NCBI RefSeq assembly: GCF_016124325.1
Contig: NZ_WGNY01000033.1
Span: 62,001 to 126,000, forward strand
DNA length: 64,000 nt
Direction: 5' to 3'
DNA from: Phenylobacterium sp.
GTDB taxonomy: Bacteria; Pseudomonadota; Alphaproteobacteria; Caulobacterales; Caulobacteraceae
Below the pieces are notes generated by a model, which was not told the DNA's origin, searched no databases, and saw nothing but the letters and a program-made list of their open reading frames with translations. Numbering within the stretch: position 1 is the first letter of the stretch; each line of letters opens with the position of its first letter. Shown one piece after another: positions 1 to 8,808 of the stretch. Position numbers and translations under genes: made by a program.

Positions 1-1012
1 CGCTGATCCGGCCCGCGCGGGTAGAGCGCGCCGTGTTCTCGGCGTCGACCGCGTCCTTCACGATGGCCAGGAACTTCGCGTCCAGCTTAGCCAGTTCCGC
101 GGCGCTTTCCGAACGCATGTCCACCTCCAGCCACACCGCGTTGGGGATCGAGTTCACGCTCGTCCCGCCGCCGACGACGCTGGTCATATAGGTGGTCTTG
201 GGATCGGACGGAGTCTTGATCCGGTTCATCTCGACCACCGTCGTCCCCATGGCGGCCATGGGATTCACCAGGCCGAACGCGCCGTAGCTGTGGCCGCCGG
301 GGCCCTTGAAGGTCACCCGGTAGCGGCGCGAGCCCACGGCTCCGTAGGTGATCCGGTCGGCGGCCGTCCCATCCATGGAGAAGAAGGCCGAGATGCGGTC
401 CTTGTACTTGCCCTTGCCGAACAGGTAGCGCACGCCGCGCAGGTCGCCCGGGCCTTCCTCGCCCACGTTGCCGACGAAGAGGATGTCCTTCTTCGTCCTG
501 ATCTTCGCGGCGTCCAACGCGCGGATGTAGGCCAGCTCCACCGCCAGCGAGTGCGTGTCGTCGCCTACGCCGGGCGCCATCAGCTTTGTGCCCTCGCGCC
601 GCACCTTCACGTCGGTGCCGGCGGGGAAGACGGTGTCGAGGTGGGCGGCGAACACCACCACCGGGCCGCCCGCCGGGCCGGTCCCGCGGCGCAGGCCCAT
701 GACGTTGCCCTCGGCGTCCATCTCCACGTCGGTCAGGCCCAGGGCCTTCAGTTTGGCCATGTAGGCCTCGCCCCGCGCCTTCTCCTTGAAGGGCGGAGCC
801 GGAATCTCGGTGAGCTCGATGGTCTCGTCGACGACGCGGTCGTAGGTCTGGTCCAGATAGGCCATGGCGGCCTTGAAGCCGGCTCCGGCGCGGATCGACT
901 GCAACGTCCGATCGGCCGCGGCCGGCCTTGCCGGCGCGTCGGCCGCCAGCACGCCCGCGGCGGGCGTAAGCGTCAGGACGGCGGCCAGCGCGTACCGCGA
1001 TAGACGTAACAT
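1..1012 (-). CDS. M20-family zinc peptidase, secreted (C-terminus outside the window)
   Basis: Hydrolyses peptides or related amides, probably in the periplasm. The start MLRLSRYALAAV opens a typical signal peptide ending near LAADAPA. The M20 fold shows as the metal-binding AAHLDTVFP, then APGVGDDTHSLA, the acidic VGEEGPGDLRG segment with the catalytic and bridging glutamates, and the dimerisation-domain GPGGHSYGAFG. About 337 codons are present and the reading frame is still open at base 1, so the final metal ligand is missing only because the window ends. The gene is divergent from the DUF885 gene, with about 180 bp between the starts. The family is clear. The substrate (dipeptide, tripeptide or other amide) cannot be told. 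Confidence 0.88.
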   Translation of the reverse strand, partial: MLRLSRYALAAVLTLTPAAGVLAADAPARPAAADRTLQSIRAGAGFKAAMAYLDQTYDRVVDETIELTEIPAPPFKEKARGEAYMAKLKALGLTDVEMDAEGNVMGLRRGTGPAGGPVVVFAAHLDTVFPAGTDVKVRREGTKLMAPGVGDDTHSLAVELAYIRALDAAKIRTKKDILFVGNVGEEGPGDLRGVRYLFGKGKYKDRISAFFSMDGTAADRITYGAVGSRRYRVTFKGPGGHSYGAFGLVNPMAAMGTTVVEMNRIKTPSDPKTTYMTSVVGGGTSVNSIPNAVWLEVDMRSESAAELAKLDAKFLAIVKDAVDAENTARSTRAGRIS

Positions 1013-1194
1013 CGAAATGGAATCCTTGCGTCGAGCCCCCTGCATATCAGCCGATCCCACCACTTGGCGCTAGGTTGCGAGGGCAAGTCCTTTCGCATTA
1101 CCGGGAATTAATGCTGGGATCGTTCCCGCCGGCTTGCCGGGATCGCCCCGGCCCCTCTAAGCCAACGTCACACACGCGTTACAGGGAGACGTCC

Positions 1195-3012
1195 GTGCAG
1201 AACCGCAGGCAACTTCTGGGGGCCGCGGGCGCCCTGGCGCTGTCCGGCCGCGCATCGGTCGGTTGGGCCCAGCCCGCCCAAGGCGGCGCCGAGGCCCAGC
1301 TTTCCAAGCTGATGGACGATCTCTTCAGCGAGACGCTGGCCGACAGTCCCGAACTGGTCACCGGGCTCGGCCTCGACACCGGGGATCGCGCCGCGGCCAA
1401 GGCGAAGCTGCACGACGCGTCGCTGGCCGGCATCGCGCGTCGCCGCGCGCAGAACGCCGACCAGCTCCGTCGGCTGAAGGCCATCGAGCGCAGCCAGCTG
1501 TCGGGCATGGCGGCGATCAACTACGACACCCTGCTGTTCGGGCTGCAGACGACCGACGACGCCAACCGCCAGTTCGCCTACGGCGGCTCCGGCGCCGGCA
1601 GTCCCTACACGCTGAGCCAGATCGACGGCGCCTACACCTACGTTCCCGACTTCCTGTCGTCGCAGCACACCATCGAGACCCGCGAGGACGCCGAGGCCTA
1701 TGTCGCCCGCCTGGGCGAGTTCGCGCGGGTCATGGACGAGGAGATCGAATGCGCCCGTCGTGACGCGGGCCTGGGCGTGATCCCCCCCGACTTCGCCGTC
1801 GCCGGCGCGCTCGACCAGATGAAGGTGCTCCACGCGCCGCCCGAGACATCGAGCCTGGTAACCTCGCTCGTCGAGCGGGCAAAGGCCAAGGGGATCGCCG
1901 GCGACTGGGCCAAGGAAGCCGCCGCCGTCTACACGGCCAAGGTGCTGCCGGCGCTGGAGCGGCAGATGGCGCTGCTGGAGGAGCAGAAGGGCAAGGCCGT
2001 GCACGACGCCGGCGTCTGGCGCTTGCCAGACGGCGAGGCCTACTATGCCGCCTGCCTCAAGGCCCAGACCACCACCACCATGACGCCCCAGGAGGTCCAC
2101 CAGATGGGCCTCGACGTCACCCGCGACCTCTGGGCCCGCGCCGACGTGCTCTTCAAGCAGGTGGGCTTCACCCAGGGCACGGTCGGCGAGCGCTACGACG
2201 CGCTCTACAAGTCGAAGAAGCTCGTCTACCCCAACACCGACGCGGGCAAGGCCAAGCTGGTCGCCGACCTGAACAAGCTGGTCCAGCAGATGGAAGCCCG
2301 TCTGCCCAGCATGTTCGACCACTTGCCCAAGGCGGGGCTTGAGGTCCGCCGCATCCCGCCGGCGACGGAGCAGGGGGCGTCCACGCATTACACCTCGGGC
2401 AGCCTCGATGGGACGCGGCCCGGCATCTACTGGATCAACCTGCGCGACACGGCGGAGTCGCCGTTCTGGTTCATGCCCACCACGACGTTCCACGAGGGCG
2501 TGCCGGGGCACCACTTCCAGATCTCGCTGGCCCAGGAGAGCGACCTGCCCATGATCCGCCGGATCAGCGGGTTCGGCGCCTATGTCGAGGGCTGGGCGCT
2601 CTATTCCGAGCAATTGGCCAAGGAGATGGGCTTCTACGAAGGCGAGCCGCTCTACGAGCTGGGCTATATCCACGACGCCTTGCTGCGCTCCGGCCGTCTC
2701 GTCACCGACACCGGCCTGCACCACCTGCGCTGGAGCCGCGAGAAGGCGGTCACCACGCTGTCAGGCATCGACGGCGACCCGATCACGCTGTCGGGGCAGG
2801 AGATCGAGCGCTACGCCTGTAACCCGGGCCAGGCCTGCAGCTACATGGTGGGCAAGCTCACCATCCTGCGCCTGCGCGACAAGGCCAAGGCGGCCCTGGG
2901 CGGCCGGTTCGACATCAAGGCCTTCCACGACGCCGTGCTGCTGTCGGGCGCCATGCCGCTGACGGTGCTCGAAGCCGCCGTCGACAACTACATCGCCACG
3001 GCCAAGGCCTGA
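1195..3012 (+). CDS. DUF885 family metallohydrolase, Tat-exported (first of tandem pair)
   Basis: A 605-residue member of the DUF885 family of putative zinc-dependent hydrolases. The chosen GTG start has GGGAG upstream and places a twin-arginine signal (QNRRQLLGAAG) at the extreme N-terminus; the longer frame to 1075 would bury it. The metal site is HEGVPGHHFQ at about residues 433-442, followed by EGWALYSEQ near 465, whose glutamate may be a further ligand. The next gene is a paralogue of the same architecture 24 bp downstream, so the two probably form an operon. Twin-arginine export suggests that the protein folds, and perhaps acquires its metal, before secretion. The substrate is unknown. 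Confidence 0.87.
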   Translation: MQNRRQLLGAAGALALSGRASVGWAQPAQGGAEAQLSKLMDDLFSETLADSPELVTGLGLDTGDRAAAKAKLHDASLAGIARRRAQNADQLRRLKAIERSQLSGMAAINYDTLLFGLQTTDDANRQFAYGGSGAGSPYTLSQIDGAYTYVPDFLSSQHTIETREDAEAYVARLGEFARVMDEEIECARRDAGLGVIPPDFAVAGALDQMKVLHAPPETSSLVTSLVERAKAKGIAGDWAKEAAAVYTAKVLPALERQMALLEEQKGKAVHDAGVWRLPDGEAYYAACLKAQTTTTMTPQEVHQMGLDVTRDLWARADVLFKQVGFTQGTVGERYDALYKSKKLVYPNTDAGKAKLVADLNKLVQQMEARLPSMFDHLPKAGLEVRRIPPATEQGASTHYTSGSLDGTRPGIYWINLRDTAESPFWFMPTTTFHEGVPGHHFQISLAQESDLPMIRRISGFGAYVEGWALYSEQLAKEMGFYEGEPLYELGYIHDALLRSGRLVTDTGLHHLRWSREKAVTTLSGIDGDPITLSGQEIERYACNPGQACSYMVGKLTILRLRDKAKAALGGRFDIKAFHDAVLLSGAMPLTVLEAAVDNYIATAKA

Positions 3013-3036
3013 CGCACGCTTCTTGGGGACATCGTC

Positions 3037-4863
3037 ATGAACCAGTTCGACCGCCGCAGCTTCCTCGTCACGACGGCCAGCGTCGCCCTCGCGAGCGCGC
3101 TGCCTGCCGCCGCCCAGCCCGCGTCGGAGGATGCGAAGCTGAGCGCCCTGTTCGACCGCATCTTCAACGAGACCATCGACGAGAGTCCTCAGGCCGCGAC
3201 CTCCCTTGGTCTCGACAAGGGCGCGCGGGCAGGCCTGAAGGCCCAGCTCAACGACAATTCCGCCGCCGGCAAGGCGCACCGCCTGGAACGGACCCGTGGC
3301 TGGGTGGGCGACCTGAAGGCCATCGACCGCGCCAAGCTGTCGGATAGCGCCAAGATCGACCTCGATGTCGTGCTCTACGGCAACGAGACGGCCCTGAAGA
3401 ACGGCGACCGCTACAAGTTCGGCGACGTGGGCGGCAACTTCAGCCCCTATGTGATCAGCCAGCGGGGCGGCGCCTACGCCAACGTCCCCGACTTCCTCGA
3501 CAGCCAGCACCGGGTCGCCAACGCGGCCGACGCCGAGGCCTACCTTTCGCGCCTCTCGGCCTTCGCCAAGGCCATGGACAACGACGTCGCCCGTCAGTCG
3601 GCCGACGTGGCCATGGGTGTGATCCCGCCCGACTTCGTCTGCGATCTGTCGCTGGGTCAGATGCGCGCCCTGCGCGGCAAGCCGGCCGACCAGGTGATCC
3701 TCGTCACCTCGCTGGCCAAGAAGGCCGCCGCCGCCAAGCTCGACGGCGACTGGGCCGGCCGCGCGCGGAAGATCGTCGAGGCCGAGGTCTATCCGGCGCT
3801 CGACCGCCAGATCGCCGCCATGGAGGGCGTGCGCGCCAAGGCGAAGCCGGACACGGGGGTCTGGGCGCTGCCCGGCGGCGACGCCTACTACGCCGACGCG
3901 GTGAAGGCCTCGACCACCACCAACTACACGCCGGAGGAGGTCCATCAGCTCGGCCGCGACCAGGTGGCCGACATCTCCGGCCAGATCGACGGCCTGCTGA
4001 AGGCGCAGGGGATGAGCAAGGGCACGGTCGGCGAGCGGCTGATGGCGCTCAACGAGGATCCGGCCCAGGTCTACCCGGCCAACGACGCCGGCCGCGAGCA
4101 GATGATCGCCGACCTCAACGCCCACATCGTCGAGGTCTACAAGCTGCTGCCGAACGCCTTCCGCACCCTGCCCAAGGCCAAGGTCGAGGTGCGCCGGGTG
4201 CCGGTGTTCATCCAGGACGGGGCGGCCAACGGCTACTACCAGCGCGCCGCGCTGGACGGTTCGCGCCCGGCGGCCTTCTACATCAACCTGAAGGAGACCA
4301 GCGACTGGCCGCGCTACAACCTGCCGACGCTGGCCCACCACGAGACGGTGCCCGGCCACCACCTGCAGATCGCCCTGATGCAGGAGAGCGACCGCATCCC
4401 GATCATCCGCCGCGCCGGCTTCGGCTTCTCGGCCTTCTCCGAGGGCTGGGCGCTCTACGCCGAACAGCTCGCCGACGAGATCGGCGCCAATGCGGGCGAT
4501 CCGTTGCTGAAGGTGGGCTATCTCCAGTCGCTGCTGTTCCGCGCCGCCCGGCTCGTGACCGACACCGGCATCCACTACAAGCGCTGGGGCCGCGACCAGG
4601 CGACGAAGTACATGGTCGACACGTTCGGCAACACCACCGCCCGCGCCCAGCGGGAGGTGGAGCGCTACTTCTCCTCGCCGGGCCAGGCCAACAGCTACAA
4701 GGTGGGCCACACCGTCTGGGTGAAGGTGCGCGAGACGGCCAAGGCCAAGCTCGGCGCGAAGTTCGACCTCAAGGCCTACCACGACGCCGTGCTGCTCTCA
4801 GGGCCCATGCCGCTGACGGTGCTGGAGCGCCACGTCGACGAGTGGATCGCCACCCAGGTTTGA
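3037..4863 (+). CDS. DUF885 family metallohydrolase, Tat-exported (second of tandem pair)
   Basis: A 608-residue paralogue of the preceding gene. It has its own twin-arginine signal (FDRRSFLVTTASVALAS) with an Ala-rich cleavage region ending AAAQPA. The zinc motif HETVPGHHLQ starts at about residue 435, followed by FSEGWALYAEQ. The two copies share many blocks, such as TPxEVHQ, ARLVTDTGxHxxRW and AVLLSGxMPLTVLE, but differ through the N-terminal half. They therefore look like an old duplication with divergent specificity. It is probably cotranscribed with its upstream neighbour. Other DUF885 pairs cannot be compared from here and the substrate is unknown. Confidence 0.87.
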   Translation: MNQFDRRSFLVTTASVALASALPAAAQPASEDAKLSALFDRIFNETIDESPQAATSLGLDKGARAGLKAQLNDNSAAGKAHRLERTRGWVGDLKAIDRAKLSDSAKIDLDVVLYGNETALKNGDRYKFGDVGGNFSPYVISQRGGAYANVPDFLDSQHRVANAADAEAYLSRLSAFAKAMDNDVARQSADVAMGVIPPDFVCDLSLGQMRALRGKPADQVILVTSLAKKAAAAKLDGDWAGRARKIVEAEVYPALDRQIAAMEGVRAKAKPDTGVWALPGGDAYYADAVKASTTTNYTPEEVHQLGRDQVADISGQIDGLLKAQGMSKGTVGERLMALNEDPAQVYPANDAGREQMIADLNAHIVEVYKLLPNAFRTLPKAKVEVRRVPVFIQDGAANGYYQRAALDGSRPAAFYINLKETSDWPRYNLPTLAHHETVPGHHLQIALMQESDRIPIIRRAGFGFSAFSEGWALYAEQLADEIGANAGDPLLKVGYLQSLLFRAARLVTDTGIHYKRWGRDQATKYMVDTFGNTTARAQREVERYFSSPGQANSYKVGHTVWVKVRETAKAKLGAKFDLKAYHDAVLLSGPMPLTVLERHVDEWIATQV

Positions 4864-4915
4864 CGCGCCGGCCCCAAGGGCCTTCCATGCGCGTCAACGA
4901 AAACGGGAGGACGCC

Positions 4916-5698
4916 ATGGCCACGCTGACGCGCGACGGGGTGCGGCTCTACTACGAGGTCCATGGCGATAGCGGGCCGGTGATCCTGCTCACCCATGGCT
5001 ATTCGGCCACCTCGCAGATGTGGCGGGGCCAGGTGGAGCCGCTGTCCAGGGTCCACCGGCTGGTGACCTGGGACATGCGCGGTCATGGCCGCAGCGACAG
5101 CCCGGACGATCCCGCCCTCTATTCCGAGGCGGCCACCGTCGCCGACATGGCGGCGCTGCTGGACGAGGTGGGAGCCAAGACGGCCATCGTCGGCGGGCTC
5201 TCGTTGGGCGGCTACATGTCGCTCGCCTTCCACCGGCTCCATCCCGAGCGGGTCGAGGCGCTGCTGATCATCGACACCGGCCCCGGCTACAAGAGCGACG
5301 AGGCCCGCGCGGGCTGGAACAAGAACGCCATCAAGACCGCCGAGCGTTACGAGACCGAAGGCTTGGCCGTCCTGGAGGCCGGCAGCGCCGAGCGGCGCAC
5401 GGCCCAGCATTCCAGCGCCAAGGGGCTGGCTCTGGCCGCCCGCGGCATGCTCACCCAGCGCGACGCCGGCGTGATCGCTTCTCTGCCCGAGATCAAGGTC
5501 CCGTCGATCGTGGTGGTGGGCTCGGAGGACACGCCCTTCCTGGTCGCCTCCGACTACATGGCCGCCAAGATCCCCGGCGCGAGGAAAGCATTGATCGAGG
5601 GCGCCGGCCACGCCGCGAACATCGACCGGCCTGAGGCGTTCAACCGCGCGCTGCTGGATTTCCTCGACAACCTGAAGGCGCCTTCAACGGCCGCTTAA
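4916..5698 (+). CDS. alpha/beta hydrolase
   Basis: A 260-residue alpha/beta-hydrolase fold protein without a signal peptide, so cytoplasmic. Visible elements are the oxyanion-hole strand LLTHGYS (residues 25-30), the nucleophile elbow GLSLGG with Ser96, the acid Asp205 in VGSEDTP and His232 in GAGHAANIDRP. This makes a complete Ser-Asp-His triad. The start has GGGAGG about 8 bases upstream. It follows the DUF885 pair after 52 bp with a small GGCCC/GGGCC palindrome between, so cotranscription is possible but not certain. It resembles 3-oxoadipate enol-lactonase or esterase-like members; the actual ester or lactone substrate is unknown. Confidence 0.88.
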   Translation: MATLTRDGVRLYYEVHGDSGPVILLTHGYSATSQMWRGQVEPLSRVHRLVTWDMRGHGRSDSPDDPALYSEAATVADMAALLDEVGAKTAIVGGLSLGGYMSLAFHRLHPERVEALLIIDTGPGYKSDEARAGWNKNAIKTAERYETEGLAVLEAGSAERRTAQHSSAKGLALAARGMLTQRDAGVIASLPEIKVPSIVVVGSEDTPFLVASDYMAAKIPGARKALIEGAGHAANIDRPEAFNRALLDFLDNLKAPSTAA

Positions 5699-5722
5699 CC
5701 CAGGCCGTGCGACAAGCGCGGC

Positions 5723-6022
5723 ATGGCCATCGAGATCGTCAACGGCTACCCGTGCAAGAACTGCACGGACGTCGAATACGCCAAGAAGGGCGTCGACCCG
5801 GCGCATCCCAAGGACGGGCCCAACGGCGTCAACGCGCCTGAGAAGGCGGGCAAGACCGATAAGACCGACGCCGCCAACGCCGTCGGCAGGCCCGGCGACG
5901 TGGACTCCAGCCGCGGCCCCGCCGTCCAGCTCAGCGGCGCGCTCGCCCAGGTGACCCAGGCCCCGCAGGCTGAAGCGCAACAGCCCTACACGCCGGGCCA
6001 GCAACTCGACCTCTTCGCCTAG
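5723..6022 (+). CDS. small hydrophilic protein with an N-terminal CxxC, unknown function
   Basis: A 99-residue protein that I do not recognise. It starts MAIEIVNGYPCKNCTDVE, with a CKNC pair at residues 11-14 that could bind metal or be redox active. A low-complexity, charged middle rich in Lys, Asp, Asn and Pro follows, and the C-terminus is Gln-rich, ending PGQQLDLFA. There is no signal peptide or membrane segment. It starts 24 bp after the hydrolase on the same strand and converges on the LytTR gene with only 4 bp between stops. Codon use matches its neighbours, which supports a real gene. I infer a mostly disordered protein. Confidence 0.62.
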   Translation: MAIEIVNGYPCKNCTDVEYAKKGVDPAHPKDGPNGVNAPEKAGKTDKTDAANAVGRPGDVDSSRGPAVQLSGALAQVTQAPQAEAQQPYTPGQQLDLFA

Positions 6023-6026
6023 CGCG

Positions 6027-6791
6027 CTAGAACCAGCCGGCCGCCTTCAAGGGCGCCGCGTTGCTACGGCTGATCGGCACCGTCAGGCCGCAGGTCAGGC
6101 GCGCCTCGCCGCGGCCCCGCATCCATCGCACGTCGTCGATCGCCCCCGCCGCCACCCACCACGACCGATGCGTCTGGAAGCCCGGCGCGCCCGACAGCTC
6201 GGCCAGGGCGTCGCCGAAGCGGGCCGAGATCAGCTCGTCGCCCGCGTCGGTGTGGACGCGCAGGTAGTGGTCCTCGGCCTCCACGGCCAGGATCGCCGCG
6301 CCCCGCCGCTTGGCCGACAGGCGCTGGCGGAAGGCCGCCGTGGGATCGGGCGGCGGGGCCGCCGGCTCCGCCCCGGTGTCGACCGGCGTCACGGGGTGGG
6401 CCCAGGCGAGTTGGCGCAGGCACATGGCGGCGAAGCAGACGATGAACACCTGGAACCACGGCGTGATGACGTTCAGCAACGTCAGGTGCATGCGTCCGAG
6501 GAAGTGATTGGCCAGTCCGACCAGAAGGATCACCGGCGGCGTCATGCCGATGCTGGAGATCAGCAGCCGCGGCCAGAACGGCCGGACCCGGCGGCTCACC
6601 GGCGCGTCGATGGCGATGCCGATCAATCCCCCGCCCATCATGCAGGCCATCCAGTAGGCGAAGCGTTCGCCCAGCGTCCGCTCCGACGAGCCGAACGGGC
6701 CCAGGAACGCCATCACCACGCCGATCGCGGCCCACAGCGTCAGGTCGGCGGCGAGGCGGCGCAGACGGGCCGGGGCCAGAAGGTCAGCCAT
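6027..6791 (-). CDS. membrane-anchored LytTR family transcriptional regulator
   Basis: A 254-residue regulator. The N-terminal half has about four hydrophobic segments (for example LTLWAAIGVVMAFLG and PWFQVFIVCFAAMCL). A Pro/Ala linker near residue 140 leads to a C-terminal LytTR DNA-binding domain, seen in AILAVEAEDHYLRVHT, FQTHRSWWVA and GLTVPISRSNA. There is no receiver domain, so the membrane part is the likely sensor. It is divergent from the DUF2306 membrane protein across about 160 bp holding two related palindromes. I infer that those sites serve autoregulation and control of the neighbour, as in other membrane-LytTR pairs. Confidence 0.86.
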   Translation of the reverse strand: MADLLAPARLRRLAADLTLWAAIGVVMAFLGPFGSSERTLGERFAYWMACMMGGGLIGIAIDAPVSRRVRPFWPRLLISSIGMTPPVILLVGLANHFLGRMHLTLLNVITPWFQVFIVCFAAMCLRQLAWAHPVTPVDTGAEPAAPPPDPTAAFRQRLSAKRRGAAILAVEAEDHYLRVHTDAGDELISARFGDALAELSGAPGFQTHRSWWVAAGAIDDVRWMRGRGEARLTCGLTVPISRSNAAPLKAAGWF

Positions 6792-6809
6792 CGGTTCTCC
6801 CTGTCAGGA

Positions 6810-6869
6810 CTCGTTCACGAGAGACTGCCACGACTGGCGAAGCTCGCGCATCCGTTCGCGAACGAACGG
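6810..6869. promoter_or_regulatory. candidate LytTR operator region with two related palindromes
   Basis: Between the divergent LytTR and DUF2306 genes lie CTCGTTCACGAG (6810-6821) and CCGTTCGCGAACGAACGG (6852-6869, arms CCGTTCG/CGAACGG). Both contain CGTTC(A/G)CGA. GTT-centred repeats are typical of LytTR binding sites. Assignment to this regulator is inferred from position. Confidence 0.4.
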
Positions 6870-6949
6870 CGCCATTCACGCGACGGCCGCTTGCCCTCCG
6901 CGGCCGGGCCTGGCTGTCTCGGCCCGGTCTTGAACTGCGAGGGCGCGGC

Positions 6950-7570
6950 ATGAACACGAGGGTTTCCAAGAGCTTGCAGGGCGCCGGCTGGGGCGCGGCC
7001 GTGTTTCTGAGCGTCGGGATCGCACTCTTCTCCTATCGCTACGTCGTCCAGTTCGCGCCGCTGTCGACCGAGATCGCCGCCAACCTCTTCGCGCGGCCCT
7101 GGCTGACGCTACATGCCGGCGGCGCGGCCACCGCACTCCTCCTGGGCGGCTTCCAGTTCCTGCCGGCCGTGCGCCGTCGCCGCGCGCTCCACCGCTGGAT
7201 CGGCCGGGTCTACGCCACCGGCTGCATCGTCGGGGGCTGCGCCGGCTTCGCGCTCGCCTTCGGCACCACCTCCGGACCGATCGCCGGCCTGGGCTTCGGC
7301 CTGCTCGCGCCCATCTGGATCTATTGCACCGGCCAGGGCTGGCTCACCGCCCGCGCCCGGCGGTTCGACGAGCATCGGCGCTGGATGATCCGCTCGTTCG
7401 CGCTGACCTTCGCCGCCGTCACCCTGCGCCTCTACCTGCCGCTGGGGGTGATGGCCGGCCTGACCTTCCACCAGATCTATGTGGCGACGGCCTGGATCTC
7501 GTGGATTCCGAACCTGATCGCCGCCGAGCTCTACCTGCGTCGCGAGACGCTCCGCCTTCAACCGGCGTAG
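6950..7570 (+). CDS. DUF2306 family membrane protein
   Basis: A 206-residue integral membrane protein with about six hydrophobic segments. Its features match the DUF2306 family: a WLTLHAGGAATALLLGGFQF helix, then RRRALHRWIGRVYATGC, where the HRW-G-R-Y element carries conserved His and Arg, and an RRFDEHRRWMIRS loop. The function of the family is not established. It is divergent from the membrane LytTR regulator, whose target it probably is. The gene ends inside a long inverted repeat that may act as its terminator. Confidence 0.8.
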   Translation: MNTRVSKSLQGAGWGAAVFLSVGIALFSYRYVVQFAPLSTEIAANLFARPWLTLHAGGAATALLLGGFQFLPAVRRRRALHRWIGRVYATGCIVGGCAGFALAFGTTSGPIAGLGFGLLAPIWIYCTGQGWLTARARRFDEHRRWMIRSFALTFAAVTLRLYLPLGVMAGLTFHQIYVATAWISWIPNLIAAELYLRRETLRLQPA

Positions 7571-7619
7571 AGCCTTCCCGGATCAGGTGGGATCACTTGA
7601 TCCGGACGAGAAGGCTCTA
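7568..7619. repeat. long interrupted palindrome with GGAT loop (copy 1), possible terminator
   Basis: The outer arms TAGAGCCTTC (7568-7577) and GAAGGCTCTA (7610-7619) pair perfectly. The inner arms CCGGATCAGGTG (7578-7589) and CACTTGATCCGG (7594-7605) pair with a single G-T wobble around the loop GGAT. The core recurs near 26979. It begins at the stop codon of the DUF2306 gene. Confidence 0.75.
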
Positions 7620-7765
7620 TCTTCAGGAGTTTAGGGCCCGTCCGGGCGGGTGAACCGGCATCCACTTCACCCTGACGGACCCTAGGCTCTGCTGCAACAC
7701 TGCTGACATGCCCCTGTCAGCAGGCCGGGCGTCTACTCCCGTCCGAGAGCGGAAGGAGCCTCGAA

Positions 7766-8416
7766 ATGTCCGACGAACTGGTCTTCTACACCAACCCCAT
7801 GTCCCGCGGCCGGATCATCCGCTGGATGCTTGAGGAGGTAGGTCAGCCCTATCGCACCGAGCTACTGGAATGGGGCGCGGGCTCGAAGTCGCCCGAGTTC
7901 CTGGCCGTCAACCCGATGGGCAAGGTGCCGGCGATCAAACACGGCGACACCGTCGTCACCGAGTGCGGCGCCATCTGCGCCTATCTGGCCGACGCGTTCC
8001 CGCAGGCCGGGCTGGCGCCGCCCCACGGCAGCAAGCTGCGCGGGCCCTACTATCGCTGGCTGTTCTTCGCCGCCGGGCCGGTCGAGCAGGCGGTGAGCGT
8101 CAAGTCGATGGGTTGGGAGGCTCCGCCCGAACGCAAGATGATGCTGGGCTATGGCAGCATCGAGGACGTGCTGGACACGCTTGAGGGCCTGCTGACCGGC
8201 CGCGAGTACGTCGCCGGCGACAGCTTCACCGCGGCCGATCTCTACCTCGGCGCCCACATCGGCTGGGGCATGCAGTTCGGAAGCATCGAGAAGCGCCCGG
8301 CGTTCGAGGCCTATGTGGCGCGGCTGGAGGCCCGCCCGGCGGCCAAGCGCGCCGTCGAGATCGACGACGGCCTTATCGCGGCTCAGCAGCAGAAGCAGCC
8401 CGCGCCGGCTGAATGA
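7766..8416 (+). CDS. glutathione S-transferase
   Basis: A 216-residue cytosolic GST. The thioredoxin-like N-terminal domain starts LVFYTNPMSRGRIIRWML, in which the SRG segment occupies the place of the catalytic Ser in many bacterial GSTs. The cis-proline element is NPMGKVPAI and the glutathione gamma-glutamyl contact is TECGAICAYL. The all-alpha C-terminal domain contains AGDSFTAADLYLG. A strong GGAAGGAG site precedes the ATG. The 3' end overlaps the convergent VOC gene by 44 bp. It conjugates or isomerises an unknown electrophile. Confidence 0.9.
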   Translation: MSDELVFYTNPMSRGRIIRWMLEEVGQPYRTELLEWGAGSKSPEFLAVNPMGKVPAIKHGDTVVTECGAICAYLADAFPQAGLAPPHGSKLRGPYYRWLFFAAGPVEQAVSVKSMGWEAPPERKMMLGYGSIEDVLDTLEGLLTGREYVAGDSFTAADLYLGAHIGWGMQFGSIEKRPAFEAYVARLEARPAAKRAVEIDDGLIAAQQQKQPAPAE

Positions 8417-8792
8417 GGTCCCACCTGTTCCCGTAGAGGTCCTCGAACACCGCCACCGTCCCATAGGGCTCGTGGCGGGGGGCCTCCAGGAACCTGACGC
8501 CGGCCGCGGCCATCCTCCCATGGTCGCGGCCGAAGTCGTCGGTCTCGAGGAACAGGAAGACGCGGCCCGCGCCCTGGTCGCCGACCCGCGTGGCCTGGTC
8601 GCCGACGGCCTTGGCCAGCAACAGGCCGGCGTCGGAGCCCGGCGGGCGCACCACCACCCAGCGCTTGCCGCCGCCCATGTCGGTGTCTTCCGCCAGGTCG
8701 AAGCCGGCCTTGCCGACGTAGAAGCCGATGGCCTCGTCGTAGTCGCCGACGAGCAGGGCGGTCAGGGAGAGTCGCTGAGGCATGAGCGTCAT
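8373..8792 (-). CDS. VOC family (glyoxalase/bleomycin-resistance-like) protein
   Basis: A single-unit vicinal oxygen chelate protein of 139 residues. The N-terminal strand and helix read LTALLVGDYDEAIGFYV, followed by WVVVRPPGSDAGLLLAKA. The C-terminal half ends GTVAVFEDLYGNRWDLIQP, whose glutamate and aromatic positions are typical of the fold. I chose the ATG at 8792 because GGAAGG lies just upstream; the longer frame reads through a hairpin array and is not plausible coding. Its last 44 bp overlap the convergent GST gene. The function (isomerase, dioxygenase or binding protein) is not resolvable. Confidence 0.82.
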   Translation of the reverse strand: MTLMPQRLSLTALLVGDYDEAIGFYVGKAGFDLAEDTDMGGGKRWVVVRPPGSDAGLLLAKAVGDQATRVGDQGAGRVFLFLETDDFGRDHGRMAAAGVRFLEAPRHEPYGTVAVFEDLYGNRWDLIQPARAASAAEPR

Positions 8793-8808
8793 TACCGCGC
8801 CCTTCCTT

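Noticed and set aside
2761..4782. Minus-strand open frame of 673 codons opposite the second DUF885 gene
   Set aside because: Shadow of a well-defined Tat-exported protein.
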